The translations under genes and the position numbers were made by a program. Below the pieces are notes generated by a model. The model was not told where the DNA came from. It made no database searches and saw only the letters and a list, made by a program, of their open reading frames with translations. Of a stretch of 64,000 nt of DNA, positions 8,635-16,603 are shown in pieces. Within the stretch, counting starts at the first letter, position 1. Every line of letters starts with the position of its first letter. Location: the NCBI GenBank assembly GCA_025353105.1, contig JANXRG010000036.1, forward strand, positions 37,596 through 101,595, given 5' to 3'. Source of the DNA: Verrucomicrobiota bacterium (lineage in GTDB: Bacteria; Verrucomicrobiota; Verrucomicrobiia; Chthoniobacterales; SZAS-18).

Positions 8635-10911
8635 CTAAGCCAAAGGCACGGGCGCGGTGCCGAGAGCGGCGGCGGCGGCCGTGACCTTCTGCTGGTCCGC
8701 GGCAGGCAGCAGCTCCATGCCGCGGCGGGCGAGGCAGGTGAGAGCCTTCACTGAAAGTTCGGCGTAGGAAAACGGCTTCGCGAGGAAGTCGGTGCCACCG
8801 CTGATTTTTGATTTCGCGAGCGCGTCAAAGCTGTTCAGCGAGGTGACGAAAATGACGGGTGTCCTCTCGTAGCCCGGCAGGGTGCGCAGGTGCTTGCACA
8901 GCTCGAAGCCATTCATGCCCGGCATTTCCACGTCGAGAAAGATCAGGTCGAATTTGTGCTCCTGCATCAACTTCAGCGCCTCGAGCGCATTGCTCGCCGA
9001 ATGGTACGGCAGGTCGGCCTTCATCAAGGAATGAGCCACGTAACGCCGGCCAATCATCTCGTCGTCCACGACCAAGGCAAGCGCATCCTCCTTTTCGAAA
9101 TCGCGCAGCGTGCTCGCGCGGCTGAAGGCCAGGCTGAGATAGTCGATCGCCTGGACGAGGGTGCGCATGCACGAGGCATTCAGCCGCTCCGGCTTTTCGC
9201 CGATCTTGATAAGAAGACCCTCGATCGCGGAGGACAGACGTGAGACCTGGCTGAATCCGGCGAGACCCGAGGTGCCGGCAAGCTTGTGCGTGGTCTTGAA
9301 TAACTGGTCCACGAACTGCAGGCGTTCCGGACTGCCGACGGAAGTCTTCATCAGCGCCTTGGCATCGGCCTGGATCATCGCCACGCTCGACGGCGCGTCC
9401 TGCAGGAACGCCTCGCGAATCTCCGCCTCGAAGGCCACGTCGTCCGGCGGCAGGTAATCGACCATCTGATTTCCCGGCGGCGGCTCGACGATGATGGTCG
9501 TGATCTTGCGAATCGTGCTGGCCGACGGGTCCGGGGGCAGAATGGCCGCGGAAATCCGTTGTTCGGCGAAGAGTGACTGCATTGCCTCGACGACCTGCAG
9601 CGGCGTGATGGCGGTCTTGTCGAGCACGCGCACCGCGCCCGCGAGCAGTGCCTCCTCCTGCATGCGAGGATTCAGGGCTGCCGTGCAAAGGATGACCGGC
9701 AGCCGGGCGAGCTGCGGATCGGATCGGATGAGTTGCAACACCTGCAGGCCGTCCATGCGCGGAAGATGGGCGTCGAGCAGGACCGCGTCGGGCGGCGATT
9801 GACGGAGCAGGGCGAGGCCGGTCTCGCCGTCTGCCGCCAAATCCACGGCGTACCCGGCCCGCGTCAGGCGCGCGCGGTAAATCGTCGCGACCATATCCTC
9901 ATCCTCGATCAGAAGGATCCGCTTCTGGCCCGGGGTGAAGACGATCGATGATTCGCCGGATGGTCCCATGCTGGAATCTCCGCGGGAGGGGGGCGGTTCC
10001 GCGACGGCAGACCCTGCCACCGCCGCCTCGGGCAACAGGACGACGGAAGTCGCGCGCGGTGGCAACGCGGGCGCAACCGGTGCGATCGGACCAACGGGGT
10101 CGAAACCTGGGGAAGTGGGATTGGGCGGAATACCGCGCACGGGCACGGTGGGTGGGCGAAAGCCGGCGGGCACCATCTCCGGCATGGCCATCGGCTTCTC
10201 CGCTTCCGGGGGCAACTGGACGATGCTCGTGCCGAGCTTGATCGTAGCCGTGCCCTTCTGCAGAAAGAGTTGTTTCTTTGGCGTGAACACGCGCTTCCGC
10301 AGCGCGGTCCGCAGCGCGAGAAAGAGATCGTCCTCCGTGGCCGTGCCGCGATCGAACACCCGTGTCGCGCCCGCGGCGAGGGCGTCCGCCTCGCCGAGCG
10401 ATGAATCCGACTCGGCGAGCGCAATGACGGGCAGACGCTTGTGGGCATCGTTCGCGCGCATCCGCTTGATCACCTCGATGCCGTTGAGCTTCGGAAGTTG
10501 CAGTCGGATGATGACCACATCGGGATTCACCTCCAGCACCTTGCGCGCGCCCTCCTCGCCGTCGAACGCGGTCTCCACGAGGAAGCCCTCGCCCTCGATC
10601 ATCGCTTTGCAATCCGCGACGGCCAACGCGTCGTTGTCGATGATGAGAATCTGCTTCCGCGTGCCGGCGTGCATCGCCATGTGCTGAAGCTCGGCGCTCG
10701 CCGGAATCCACAGCGGATCCTGCCAGACGTTCTGCTGCGGCCGTGCGCCCGTGATGCGGCTGAAAATGCCGTTCGAAAGCGGCGCGCTGGGCGAGTGTCT
10801 CGTCGGAATGGGTGCCGCCGACGGCGCAAACAAATCGGACGGGTCGCGGGTCCGCGAAACCTTGGCGTTGGAACGGAAGACCGAGAAAAATTTCGAGAAG
10901 AAAGAGGCCAT
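8635..10911 (-). CDS. phosphorelay protein: receiver, receiver, HPt, receiver
   Basis: 758 residues with no DNA-binding or enzymatic output. Receiver 1 is about 86-205, receiver 2 about 331-445, an HPt domain about 490-600 (His542 in TTHKLAGTSG), and receiver 3 about 611-730. Receivers 2 and 3 keep the phospho-acceptor Asp (D380, D660), and receiver 3 keeps the Lys of LAKPF (K712). Receiver 1 has Arg136 where the Asp should be (VVIIRLQLP) and lacks the Lys, so it is probably a pseudo-receiver. A Pro-rich linker separates receivers 1 and 2. It lies downstream of a kinase-like gene on the same strand and is its likely partner. Cytoplasmic. Confidence 0.88.
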   Translation of the reverse strand: MASFFSKFFSVFRSNAKVSRTRDPSDLFAPSAAPIPTRHSPSAPLSNGIFSRITGARPQQNVWQDPLWIPASAELQHMAMHAGTRKQILIIDNDALAVADCKAMIEGEGFLVETAFDGEEGARKVLEVNPDVVIIRLQLPKLNGIEVIKRMRANDAHKRLPVIALAESDSSLGEADALAAGATRVFDRGTATEDDLFLALRTALRKRVFTPKKQLFLQKGTATIKLGTSIVQLPPEAEKPMAMPEMVPAGFRPPTVPVRGIPPNPTSPGFDPVGPIAPVAPALPPRATSVVLLPEAAVAGSAVAEPPPSRGDSSMGPSGESSIVFTPGQKRILLIEDEDMVATIYRARLTRAGYAVDLAADGETGLALLRQSPPDAVLLDAHLPRMDGLQVLQLIRSDPQLARLPVILCTAALNPRMQEEALLAGAVRVLDKTAITPLQVVEAMQSLFAEQRISAAILPPDPSASTIRKITTIIVEPPPGNQMVDYLPPDDVAFEAEIREAFLQDAPSSVAMIQADAKALMKTSVGSPERLQFVDQLFKTTHKLAGTSGLAGFSQVSRLSSAIEGLLIKIGEKPERLNASCMRTLVQAIDYLSLAFSRASTLRDFEKEDALALVVDDEMIGRRYVAHSLMKADLPYHSASNALEALKLMQEHKFDLIFLDVEMPGMNGFELCKHLRTLPGYERTPVIFVTSLNSFDALAKSKISGGTDFLAKPFSYAELSVKALTCLARRGMELLPAADQQKVTAAAAALGTAPVPLA

Positions 10912-10986
10912 CCGCGTGGAGTTTACATTGACGTGACCGCGTGATGCAAGGCCGGTGAGCCGGTCCCGGGATGGGCGGCCGTGACG

Positions 10987-12159
10987 TTATGAGGCGGCCG
11001 ATCTCTCCGAGACCATCGTCTTGGGCAGTTCGATGCGGATCAGGTTGCCAAAGCCGTTCGGACCGGTCCCAAAGTAAATGGTGCCGCCGACCTCTTCGCG
11101 CACCACCGTGATTAATTCCATGATTTCCGGCAGCGGAGCATCGGTGCCGGCGAGATTCTGCAGCGTGCTCGCACCCGTGACGCCCGCGGGGATTTGGCGG
11201 CCGTTGTCACAGTAGTCCAGGCGAACGGCCGTCGGGGTCGTGGTGATGACCAGCCGGATGCGGGCGTTGGTTCGGTCGGCGACAGACCAGTCGAGCGACA
11301 GGAGCACCAGCTCGCAAAAAAGTTTCGAAAAGGAACCGGGCCGATGGTTCAGGAAAACCTCGCAGCCCTCGATGCGGACCTGATGACCGTTGTGCCGGTG
11401 CGCCAGTTCGAAAGCGTGCGCGACGGCCTCGAGATATGATTTCAATTCGAAGGAACGGCGACGTCGGTCCGCCTGGTCGGCCGCGAGTTGTTTGAAGCTG
11501 GCGACCAAGTCGGCGGCGCGGCGAAGATTGGTTTGAACCACTTCGCCGGCCTCCGCGCTCGACCCGAGAAAACGGTCGAATTCCGAACGGGTCAGTTGGT
11601 TGGCCTGATAGAGCGCGGTGAAGCCGGCGATCTTGTCGCGCAGGCTCGAGATCGCGAGGATGGCGGTGCCGAGGCGATTGTTGGTCTCATGCGTGGATGC
11701 GTCCACCAGTCGCCCGAGCGTGGCGAGCCCCTTGGATTCCGCGAGGGCGCGTTGAAATTGTCGCAGGGCATCATTCGCGGCGCCAAGTTCGTCGAAATTC
11801 GCCGGCAACTCCGCCGCGACCGGCGGACTGTCGTTGTCCGAACCGGGCGCGGGTTCCGGGGCGGGTTCCGAAGGGGGCGGTGCACCGGACGGGGAGGGGA
11901 CCGGGGGCGGCGTCGAATCCGTTGTGCGCGAGCGGCCGGGAGACTGCGCGGCCATCAACATCACGGCCATGAACCCGGTGACGGCGGCGAGCTGCAGCGC
12001 GATCCATCCCACCGTGCGCCAAGGCGCCACGGCGACCAGCGTGAGTCCGACACCCAGCGCGACGACGGTAAAAATTTGGCTCCGCCGCGGCCAGGCACCG
12101 AGACGCGGCCACGTCCAGCGACGGCCAGGCTCGGCTCCAGATACAACATTGATGAGCAT
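10987..12159 (-). CDS. membrane histidine-kinase-like protein
   Basis: 390 residues from the ATG at 12159; a TTG 30 bases upstream is possible. Two adjacent membrane helices (about 28-70) precede a Pro/Ser-rich linker and a dimerisation helix with a degenerate H-box (DASTHETNNRLGTAI, compare AHEINNPL). The C-terminal ATPase-like domain has a D-box-like DYCDNGRQIP and a G-box-like remnant GPNGFGNLI, but the usual N-box Asn is hard to find. It may be a weak kinase or a scaffold. It is 75 bp upstream of the three-receiver/HPt gene, which suggests one signalling unit. Confidence 0.72.
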   Translation of the reverse strand: MLINVVSGAEPGRRWTWPRLGAWPRRSQIFTVVALGVGLTLVAVAPWRTVGWIALQLAAVTGFMAVMLMAAQSPGRSRTTDSTPPPVPSPSGAPPPSEPAPEPAPGSDNDSPPVAAELPANFDELGAANDALRQFQRALAESKGLATLGRLVDASTHETNNRLGTAILAISSLRDKIAGFTALYQANQLTRSEFDRFLGSSAEAGEVVQTNLRRAADLVASFKQLAADQADRRRRSFELKSYLEAVAHAFELAHRHNGHQVRIEGCEVFLNHRPGSFSKLFCELVLLSLDWSVADRTNARIRLVITTTPTAVRLDYCDNGRQIPAGVTGASTLQNLAGTDAPLPEIMELITVVREEVGGTIYFGTGPNGFGNLIRIELPKTMVSERSAAS

Positions 12160-12320
12160 GGGTGAGGGAGGCGACCGGCCATTGGTCAATCCGCCTGTTC
12201 TTGTTTTAGCTAAAAACGTGCCTGGCTTCGATTACGTCGGAAGAATGCGAAGGAAATACGGGCGAAGAAATCGGCTTGCCGGTTCGTCAACCGCGACTAC
12301 GTTCGCGATTCCGGCAGCGA

Positions 12321-12393
12321 GGGTTGTTAGCTCAATTGGTAGAGCAAATGACTCTTAATCATTAGGTTCTGGGTTCGAGTCCCAGACAACCCA
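12321..12393 (+). tRNA. tRNA-Lys (anticodon CTT)
   Basis: A complete 73-nt cloverleaf. The acceptor stem GGGTTGT pairs with ACAACCC, the D arm is GCTCAATTGGTAGAGC, the anticodon arm is AATGA-CTCTTAA-TCATT with CTT at 12354-12356, and the T arm is CTGGG-TTCGAGT-CCCAG. The discriminator is A and CCA is not encoded. It reads codon AAG. It sits 102 bp upstream of the arc start. The 131 bases before it hold no ORF that I can support. Confidence 0.97.
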
Positions 12394-12495
12394 CGCGCTG
12401 ACCCGTTCGAAGGAATTGGATGGAATCACCGGATTGAGCAGGGCAAGGTGCGGGATTGTCTCAAGGATGGGTCATTCCAAGACCGGTTGTACCGC

Positions 12496-14196
12496 ATGAA
12501 ACCACCTCCTTCGTCCAGCCCGAACGATTCCGATCCCTTCGAATCCCCGGGCCGCGGCGAACCGGAGCTGGTCGATCGTCTGGACTTCCTGATCGCGAGC
12601 CTCCCGACCACCGATCCGCTGCGGCGAACGCTCGCGGAATTGCGTCGCGAGATTGTCGATCAACGGGAGATTCTCCAGGACGCGCGCGAGGCGATTGAAA
12701 AGCTGGAAGAGGTCGTGCGCAAGGTCACTGCGCCGGCCAACCGCATCGGCATTTTTCTCGGCGCACCGAACCGCGAGACGGCGCACATCCTCGTGGGCGG
12801 CGCGGATTACTACTGCAATATCGATCCCCGCATTGGCCCGTCGCGCCTGCGCAAGGGTACGCGGGTGCTGATCAACGAGGCGTATGTGATCGTAGGTGAG
12901 CTTGGGTTCGATCTCGGCGGACCCATCGCGAAGATCACGGAGGTCATCGGAAACGAGCGGCTGCGGCTCGGGCAGGAAAACGGCCTGCAATCCGTGGTGG
13001 TGCAGCGCGGGGCCGAGCTTGCGAAGGCCACCTTGAAGTCGGGCGACGAAGTGCGCGTCGACCCGGGTTTTCGCGTCGCGCTCGAAGTCATGGCCCGGCC
13101 GCAGAGCCGGGATCATTTCCTGGACGACGTGCCGGAGCTGCCGTGGGAACGGGTGGGCGGGCAGGAGGAGGCGATCGCGGCAATCAAGGACGCGATTGAG
13201 CTGCCGTTGTTGCACGCTGATTTGTTTGCGCGTTTCCAGCACACCACGCCGAAGGGGTTCCTGCTCCACGGCCCGCCGGGCTGCGGCAAGACGCTGATCG
13301 GCAAGGCCACCGCCTACAATCTCACCGCGCGGCTCAAAGAGCAGACCGGCGAGAACATGCGCGAGTACTTCATGCACATCAAAGGACCTGAAATCCTCAA
13401 CATGTGGGTGGGAGAGAGCGAGCGCATCGTCCGGGAGATTTTCGCCACCGCCCGCGAGAAGCGGGCCGAGGGTTTCCTGCCATTCCTCTTCATCGATGAG
13501 GCGGAGAGCATCCTGGGCACGCGCCGCGCCAGCCGCTATGCGAGCATCCTCTCCACGCTCGTGCCGATGTTCTGCACGGAAATGGACGGCATCGATTCGC
13601 TGAAGGACGTCGTCATCATCCTGGCCAGCAATCGCGCGGACTTGATCGATCCGGCCATCCTCCGACCCGGCCGTATCGACCGAAAGATCAAGGTGCAGCG
13701 GCCCTCGCGTGACGGGGCTCGCGACATTTACCGCATCTATCTCAACGACCGCCTGCCGTTTGATCCCGAGCTGGTGCGCGAGGCCGGCGGCATCGACGGG
13801 GCCATCGACCGGCTGGTGGACGCGGTGCTCGAGCGCCAGTTTGATCATCGGGACGAAAATCGATTTCTCGAGGTCACGCTGCGCAGCGGGCGAAAGGACG
13901 TGCTCTATCGGGGCGACCTAGTGAGCGGTGCGTTGATTGCGTCGGTGGTCGAGCGCGCCAAGGGCCTGGCGATCAAGCGGGCGCTGGCCAGTGGCGCGGA
14001 GGAGGGCATTTCCTCCCCCGACTTGCTGCGCTCGCTCGATGCGGAGTACGCGGAGAACGATATCTTTCCGCCCACGGACATCACCGAGGACTGGCTCAAG
14101 CTCATTGATTACGACTCGGAAAACGTCGTCCGCATCGCGCCGGTGCGGCCGGAGGGGGGACGCGGGGGCGCGACCACACGCGGCGCGGTGATCTGA
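12496..14196 (+). CDS. arc: proteasome-type AAA ATPase (ARC/Mpa)
   Basis: 566 residues from ATG 12496; an in-frame start 48 bases upstream adds residues without family character. ARC/Mpa forms a hexameric unfoldase that captures Pup-tagged proteins through its N-terminal coiled coil and threads them into the 20S proteasome. Visible: a coiled coil (about 50-80), two OB-fold interdomains (about 80-225), Walker A GPPGCGKT (259-266), pore loop KGPEILNMWVGESER, Walker B with D334-E335, and the ATPRPGRIDRKI-type arginine-finger block (LRPGRIDRKI). The C terminus (GGATTRGAVI) lacks the penultimate Tyr of the GQYL tail that opens the 20S gate. It is followed 6 bp later by dop. Confidence 0.93.
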   Translation: MKPPPSSSPNDSDPFESPGRGEPELVDRLDFLIASLPTTDPLRRTLAELRREIVDQREILQDAREAIEKLEEVVRKVTAPANRIGIFLGAPNRETAHILVGGADYYCNIDPRIGPSRLRKGTRVLINEAYVIVGELGFDLGGPIAKITEVIGNERLRLGQENGLQSVVVQRGAELAKATLKSGDEVRVDPGFRVALEVMARPQSRDHFLDDVPELPWERVGGQEEAIAAIKDAIELPLLHADLFARFQHTTPKGFLLHGPPGCGKTLIGKATAYNLTARLKEQTGENMREYFMHIKGPEILNMWVGESERIVREIFATAREKRAEGFLPFLFIDEAESILGTRRASRYASILSTLVPMFCTEMDGIDSLKDVVIILASNRADLIDPAILRPGRIDRKIKVQRPSRDGARDIYRIYLNDRLPFDPELVREAGGIDGAIDRLVDAVLERQFDHRDENRFLEVTLRSGRKDVLYRGDLVSGALIASVVERAKGLAIKRALASGAEEGISSPDLLRSLDAEYAENDIFPPTDITEDWLKLIDYDSENVVRIAPVRPEGGRGGATTRGAVI

Positions 14197-14202
14197 CCTG
14201 AC

Positions 14203-15729
14203 ATGAACCGCGTCTTCGGCATCGAGACGGAGTTCGGCATCACGGTGGACGGCGTGGAGCACGTCGATGTCGTCGCGGAGTCGATCGAGCTGGTGCGACG
14301 CTACACCGACCACGGCGCGTTGATGAAATGGACCTACCGGCTGGAGGATCCGCATCGTGACGCGCGGGGTTTCCGCGCGGCTGAATTACTGCAGGACACG
14401 GACGAGGCGGCGTATGTCGAGGTCGACCGCAACCGGCCCTTGAGCTTTGAGGAAATCAAGAGCGACCTCGTCCTGAGCAACGGCGCTCGCTTCTACAACG
14501 ATCACGCGCACCCGGAGTATTCGACGCCGGAATGCACGACCTTGCAGCAGTTGGTCGCGCAGGAGAAGGCGGGCGAGCGCATCCTGGCTGAATGCGTGCG
14601 CCGGCGGAACAAGCGGCTGATTCCCGATGACAAGAAGGTCCGCGTGTACAAGAACAACACGGATTTCGTCGGCCACAGCTACGGCTGCCACGACAACTAC
14701 CTCATGAGCCGGCACGTGCCGTGGGAGCGCGTGGTGTCGGACATTCTGCCGTTTCTCGTCACGCGTCAGATTTTTGCGGGGGCGGGAAAGATGGGCGTCG
14801 AAATGGAGGGTGCGGCGGGACAGCCCGGCATCTACCAAATCTCCCAACGCGCCGATTTCTTTGTGGTCGTGACCAGCATCGACACGATGAACCGGCGTCC
14901 GCTGGTGAACACGCGCGACGAGCCGCACGCGGACAGCACGCGCTTCCGTCGATTTCACGTCATCATCGGCGATGCGAACATGAGCGAATTCGCGTGCGCG
15001 TTGAAAATCGGCACGACGTCCCTGGTGCTCGATTTGATCGAGCAAGGCCGCGCGCCCGCGATCGAGCTGGCGCAGCCGATCGAGGCGACCAAGGCGATCA
15101 GCCGCGATCCGACGCATGCGTGGATCGTCGAGTTGCAGGACGGCCGGAAAATATCCGCCATTGAAATCCAGCGACAGTACCTGGCCGCCGCGCGGCGGCT
15201 GCATTCGCAGCCTGAGGGCGAGACGAAGTGGATTCTTGACGAATGGGAACAGGTGCTGCACGATCTGAACCGCGACGTTTCGTTGTGCCGGGACCGGTGC
15301 GATTGGGTGGCGAAAAAGTACCTGCTCGACACGTTTATGGCGGAGGACGGCGTGACTGCGGACCATCCGTGGATGCAGTCGCTCGATCTGGAGTATCACA
15401 ACGTCGACATCGAGGATGGCCTGCATCACGCGCTCGTGCGCGACGGGCACATGCGACGATTTCTCGATGAGGAGACAATCCGCAATGCGATCTTTATGCC
15501 TCCCGAGACGACTCGCGCGTTTTTTCGCGGTCGAGCGGTGGCGCGTTTTCAGCCGGAGATTGCGTCCATTCACTGGGACGAAGTGGTGTTCAACTACCGT
15601 GGGGAACGGTATCCGGTCTCGTTGAATCAGGCGTTCAACGACGACGAACTGGCGCGCTTGAACGGCCTGATGAGCGAGGCGCAGTCGCTTGGGGAACTGA
15701 TTCAGGCGCTTGGTCGGCGGGAGCACTGA
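14203..15729 (+). CDS. dop: Pup deamidase/depupylase Dop
   Basis: 508 residues of the carboxylate-amine-ligase-like Dop/PafA family. Dop removes Pup from lysines and deamidates Pup-Gln to Pup-Glu. Features favouring Dop over the ligase PafA: an N-terminal GIETEFGI with Glu8 and Glu10, the WTYRLEDP..DARGF segment followed by a long Dop-loop (about 54-88), the catalytic-type Asp100 in YNDHAHPEYS, SYGCHDNYLMSR, NTRDEPHAD, and RAFFRGRAVARF near the end. It forms a tight two-gene unit with arc. No pup, prcBA or pafA follows; a terminator lies just after the stop. Confidence 0.93.
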   Translation: MNRVFGIETEFGITVDGVEHVDVVAESIELVRRYTDHGALMKWTYRLEDPHRDARGFRAAELLQDTDEAAYVEVDRNRPLSFEEIKSDLVLSNGARFYNDHAHPEYSTPECTTLQQLVAQEKAGERILAECVRRRNKRLIPDDKKVRVYKNNTDFVGHSYGCHDNYLMSRHVPWERVVSDILPFLVTRQIFAGAGKMGVEMEGAAGQPGIYQISQRADFFVVVTSIDTMNRRPLVNTRDEPHADSTRFRRFHVIIGDANMSEFACALKIGTTSLVLDLIEQGRAPAIELAQPIEATKAISRDPTHAWIVELQDGRKISAIEIQRQYLAAARRLHSQPEGETKWILDEWEQVLHDLNRDVSLCRDRCDWVAKKYLLDTFMAEDGVTADHPWMQSLDLEYHNVDIEDGLHHALVRDGHMRRFLDEETIRNAIFMPPETTRAFFRGRAVARFQPEIASIHWDEVVFNYRGERYPVSLNQAFNDDELARLNGLMSEAQSLGELIQALGRREH

Positions 15730-15735
15730 CCAACA

Positions 15736-15766
15736 AAAAAGCCGGAGCTTTCGCCCGGCTCTTTTG
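15736..15766. terminator. bidirectional intrinsic terminator
   Basis: The stem AGCCGG (15740-15745) pairs with CCGGCT (15755-15760) over a short loop. An A-tract precedes it and a TTTT run follows it, so it can end transcription from both sides: dop on the plus strand and the PEP-CTERM gene on the minus strand. This closes the arc-dop operon. Confidence 0.85.
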
Positions 15767-15781
15767 GAAAGGTGAGAGGTC

Positions 15782-16567
15782 TCAGGCCTTGCGGCGGCGG
15801 AGGAAGCCCGCCACGCCAAGGGCGCCAAGTCCCGCGAGGGCCAGGGTCGACGGCTCCGGCACCGAAGTGACCGTGATGTTGTCTAGCAGCAGGGCCGATC
15901 CGAGTTGATTATTGACAACGTCGATCACGCCGAAAGAAATCTGATAATTACCCGCCGTGCCAATGGTGAAGCCGGAGGAGGTCAAATAGTTCGTGCTGGC
16001 AGAGAATCGGCTGGTCGCATCTCCACCGTTGCCGGGCAGTGGCGTGGTGAGAGCGTTCGCCAGCCGGATAATCGTCGTCGCCTGGGTCGCGGTATTTAGC
16101 AGAACCGCAAATGCGTAGTCCTGATGCAGGCCGTCGGCCGTCAGAAAGTTGTAGCTGAAGCTGACGACGTCGCCAACGTTCAAGCTTGTTGGTAGCGTGA
16201 AGGAATACCCCGATCCTTCGATCGCGACCTGACCAGCTGGAGCGGCCGCTTGAACGGTTCCGACCGGCAGTCCAAGCGATGTGTTCAGAGAGACTGCGGT
16301 GACAGCGTTTCCATTAACCCCGCCGCCATCGCTGGCATTGCTGCCAAACGACGTCAGCATCAGTTGACCGCTGCCAGCAAATGCGGCGATCCCAGCGTAG
16401 GGGCTCGTGATTCGGGCAGCATCTCCGAAGATGAAGCCGTTCGGCCCGATGCCGGTCTCGAAGTCCTGGACCACCACCGCTGGCGCGGTGGAGGCCAAAG
16501 TAAGTCCGAGAATAGCGAGCGCCAGATGGAAGCCAGTTTGAGGCGAATGATTTCTCATTTTGGTCAT
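15782..16567 (-). CDS. PEP-CTERM sorting-domain protein
   Basis: 261 residues. A signal peptide (LALAILGLTLASTAPAVVV) precedes a beta-rich, Gly/Ser/Asn-rich body of unknown function that resembles a carbohydrate-binding-type jelly roll. The C terminus is a textbook PEP-CTERM signal: VPEPST, a hydrophobic helix (LALAGLGALGVAGFL) and RRRKA. Such proteins are cut by an exosortase (EpsH/XrtA) and usually end up at the surface or in the exopolysaccharide matrix. No exosortase gene is in the window. The start is ATG 16567, or the ATG three codons later. Confidence 0.9.
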   Translation of the reverse strand: MTKMRNHSPQTGFHLALAILGLTLASTAPAVVVQDFETGIGPNGFIFGDAARITSPYAGIAAFAGSGQLMLTSFGSNASDGGGVNGNAVTAVSLNTSLGLPVGTVQAAAPAGQVAIEGSGYSFTLPTSLNVGDVVSFSYNFLTADGLHQDYAFAVLLNTATQATTIIRLANALTTPLPGNGGDATSRFSASTNYLTSSGFTIGTAGNYQISFGVIDVVNNQLGSALLLDNITVTSVPEPSTLALAGLGALGVAGFLRRRKA

Positions 16568-16603
16568 ATTGCGAAGTTCGGGTGAAGGATTACGTGTAAT
16601 TCC

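Noticed and set aside
12472..13848. 458-codon frame antisense to arc
   Set aside because: It mirrors the arc coding frame; no motif is recognised and arc is intact.
15730..15781. A hidden pup/UBact gene directly after dop
   Set aside because: Only a terminator fits between dop and the convergent PEP-CTERM gene; the arc-dop and tRNA-arc gaps also hold no short frame ending in GGE or GGQ.
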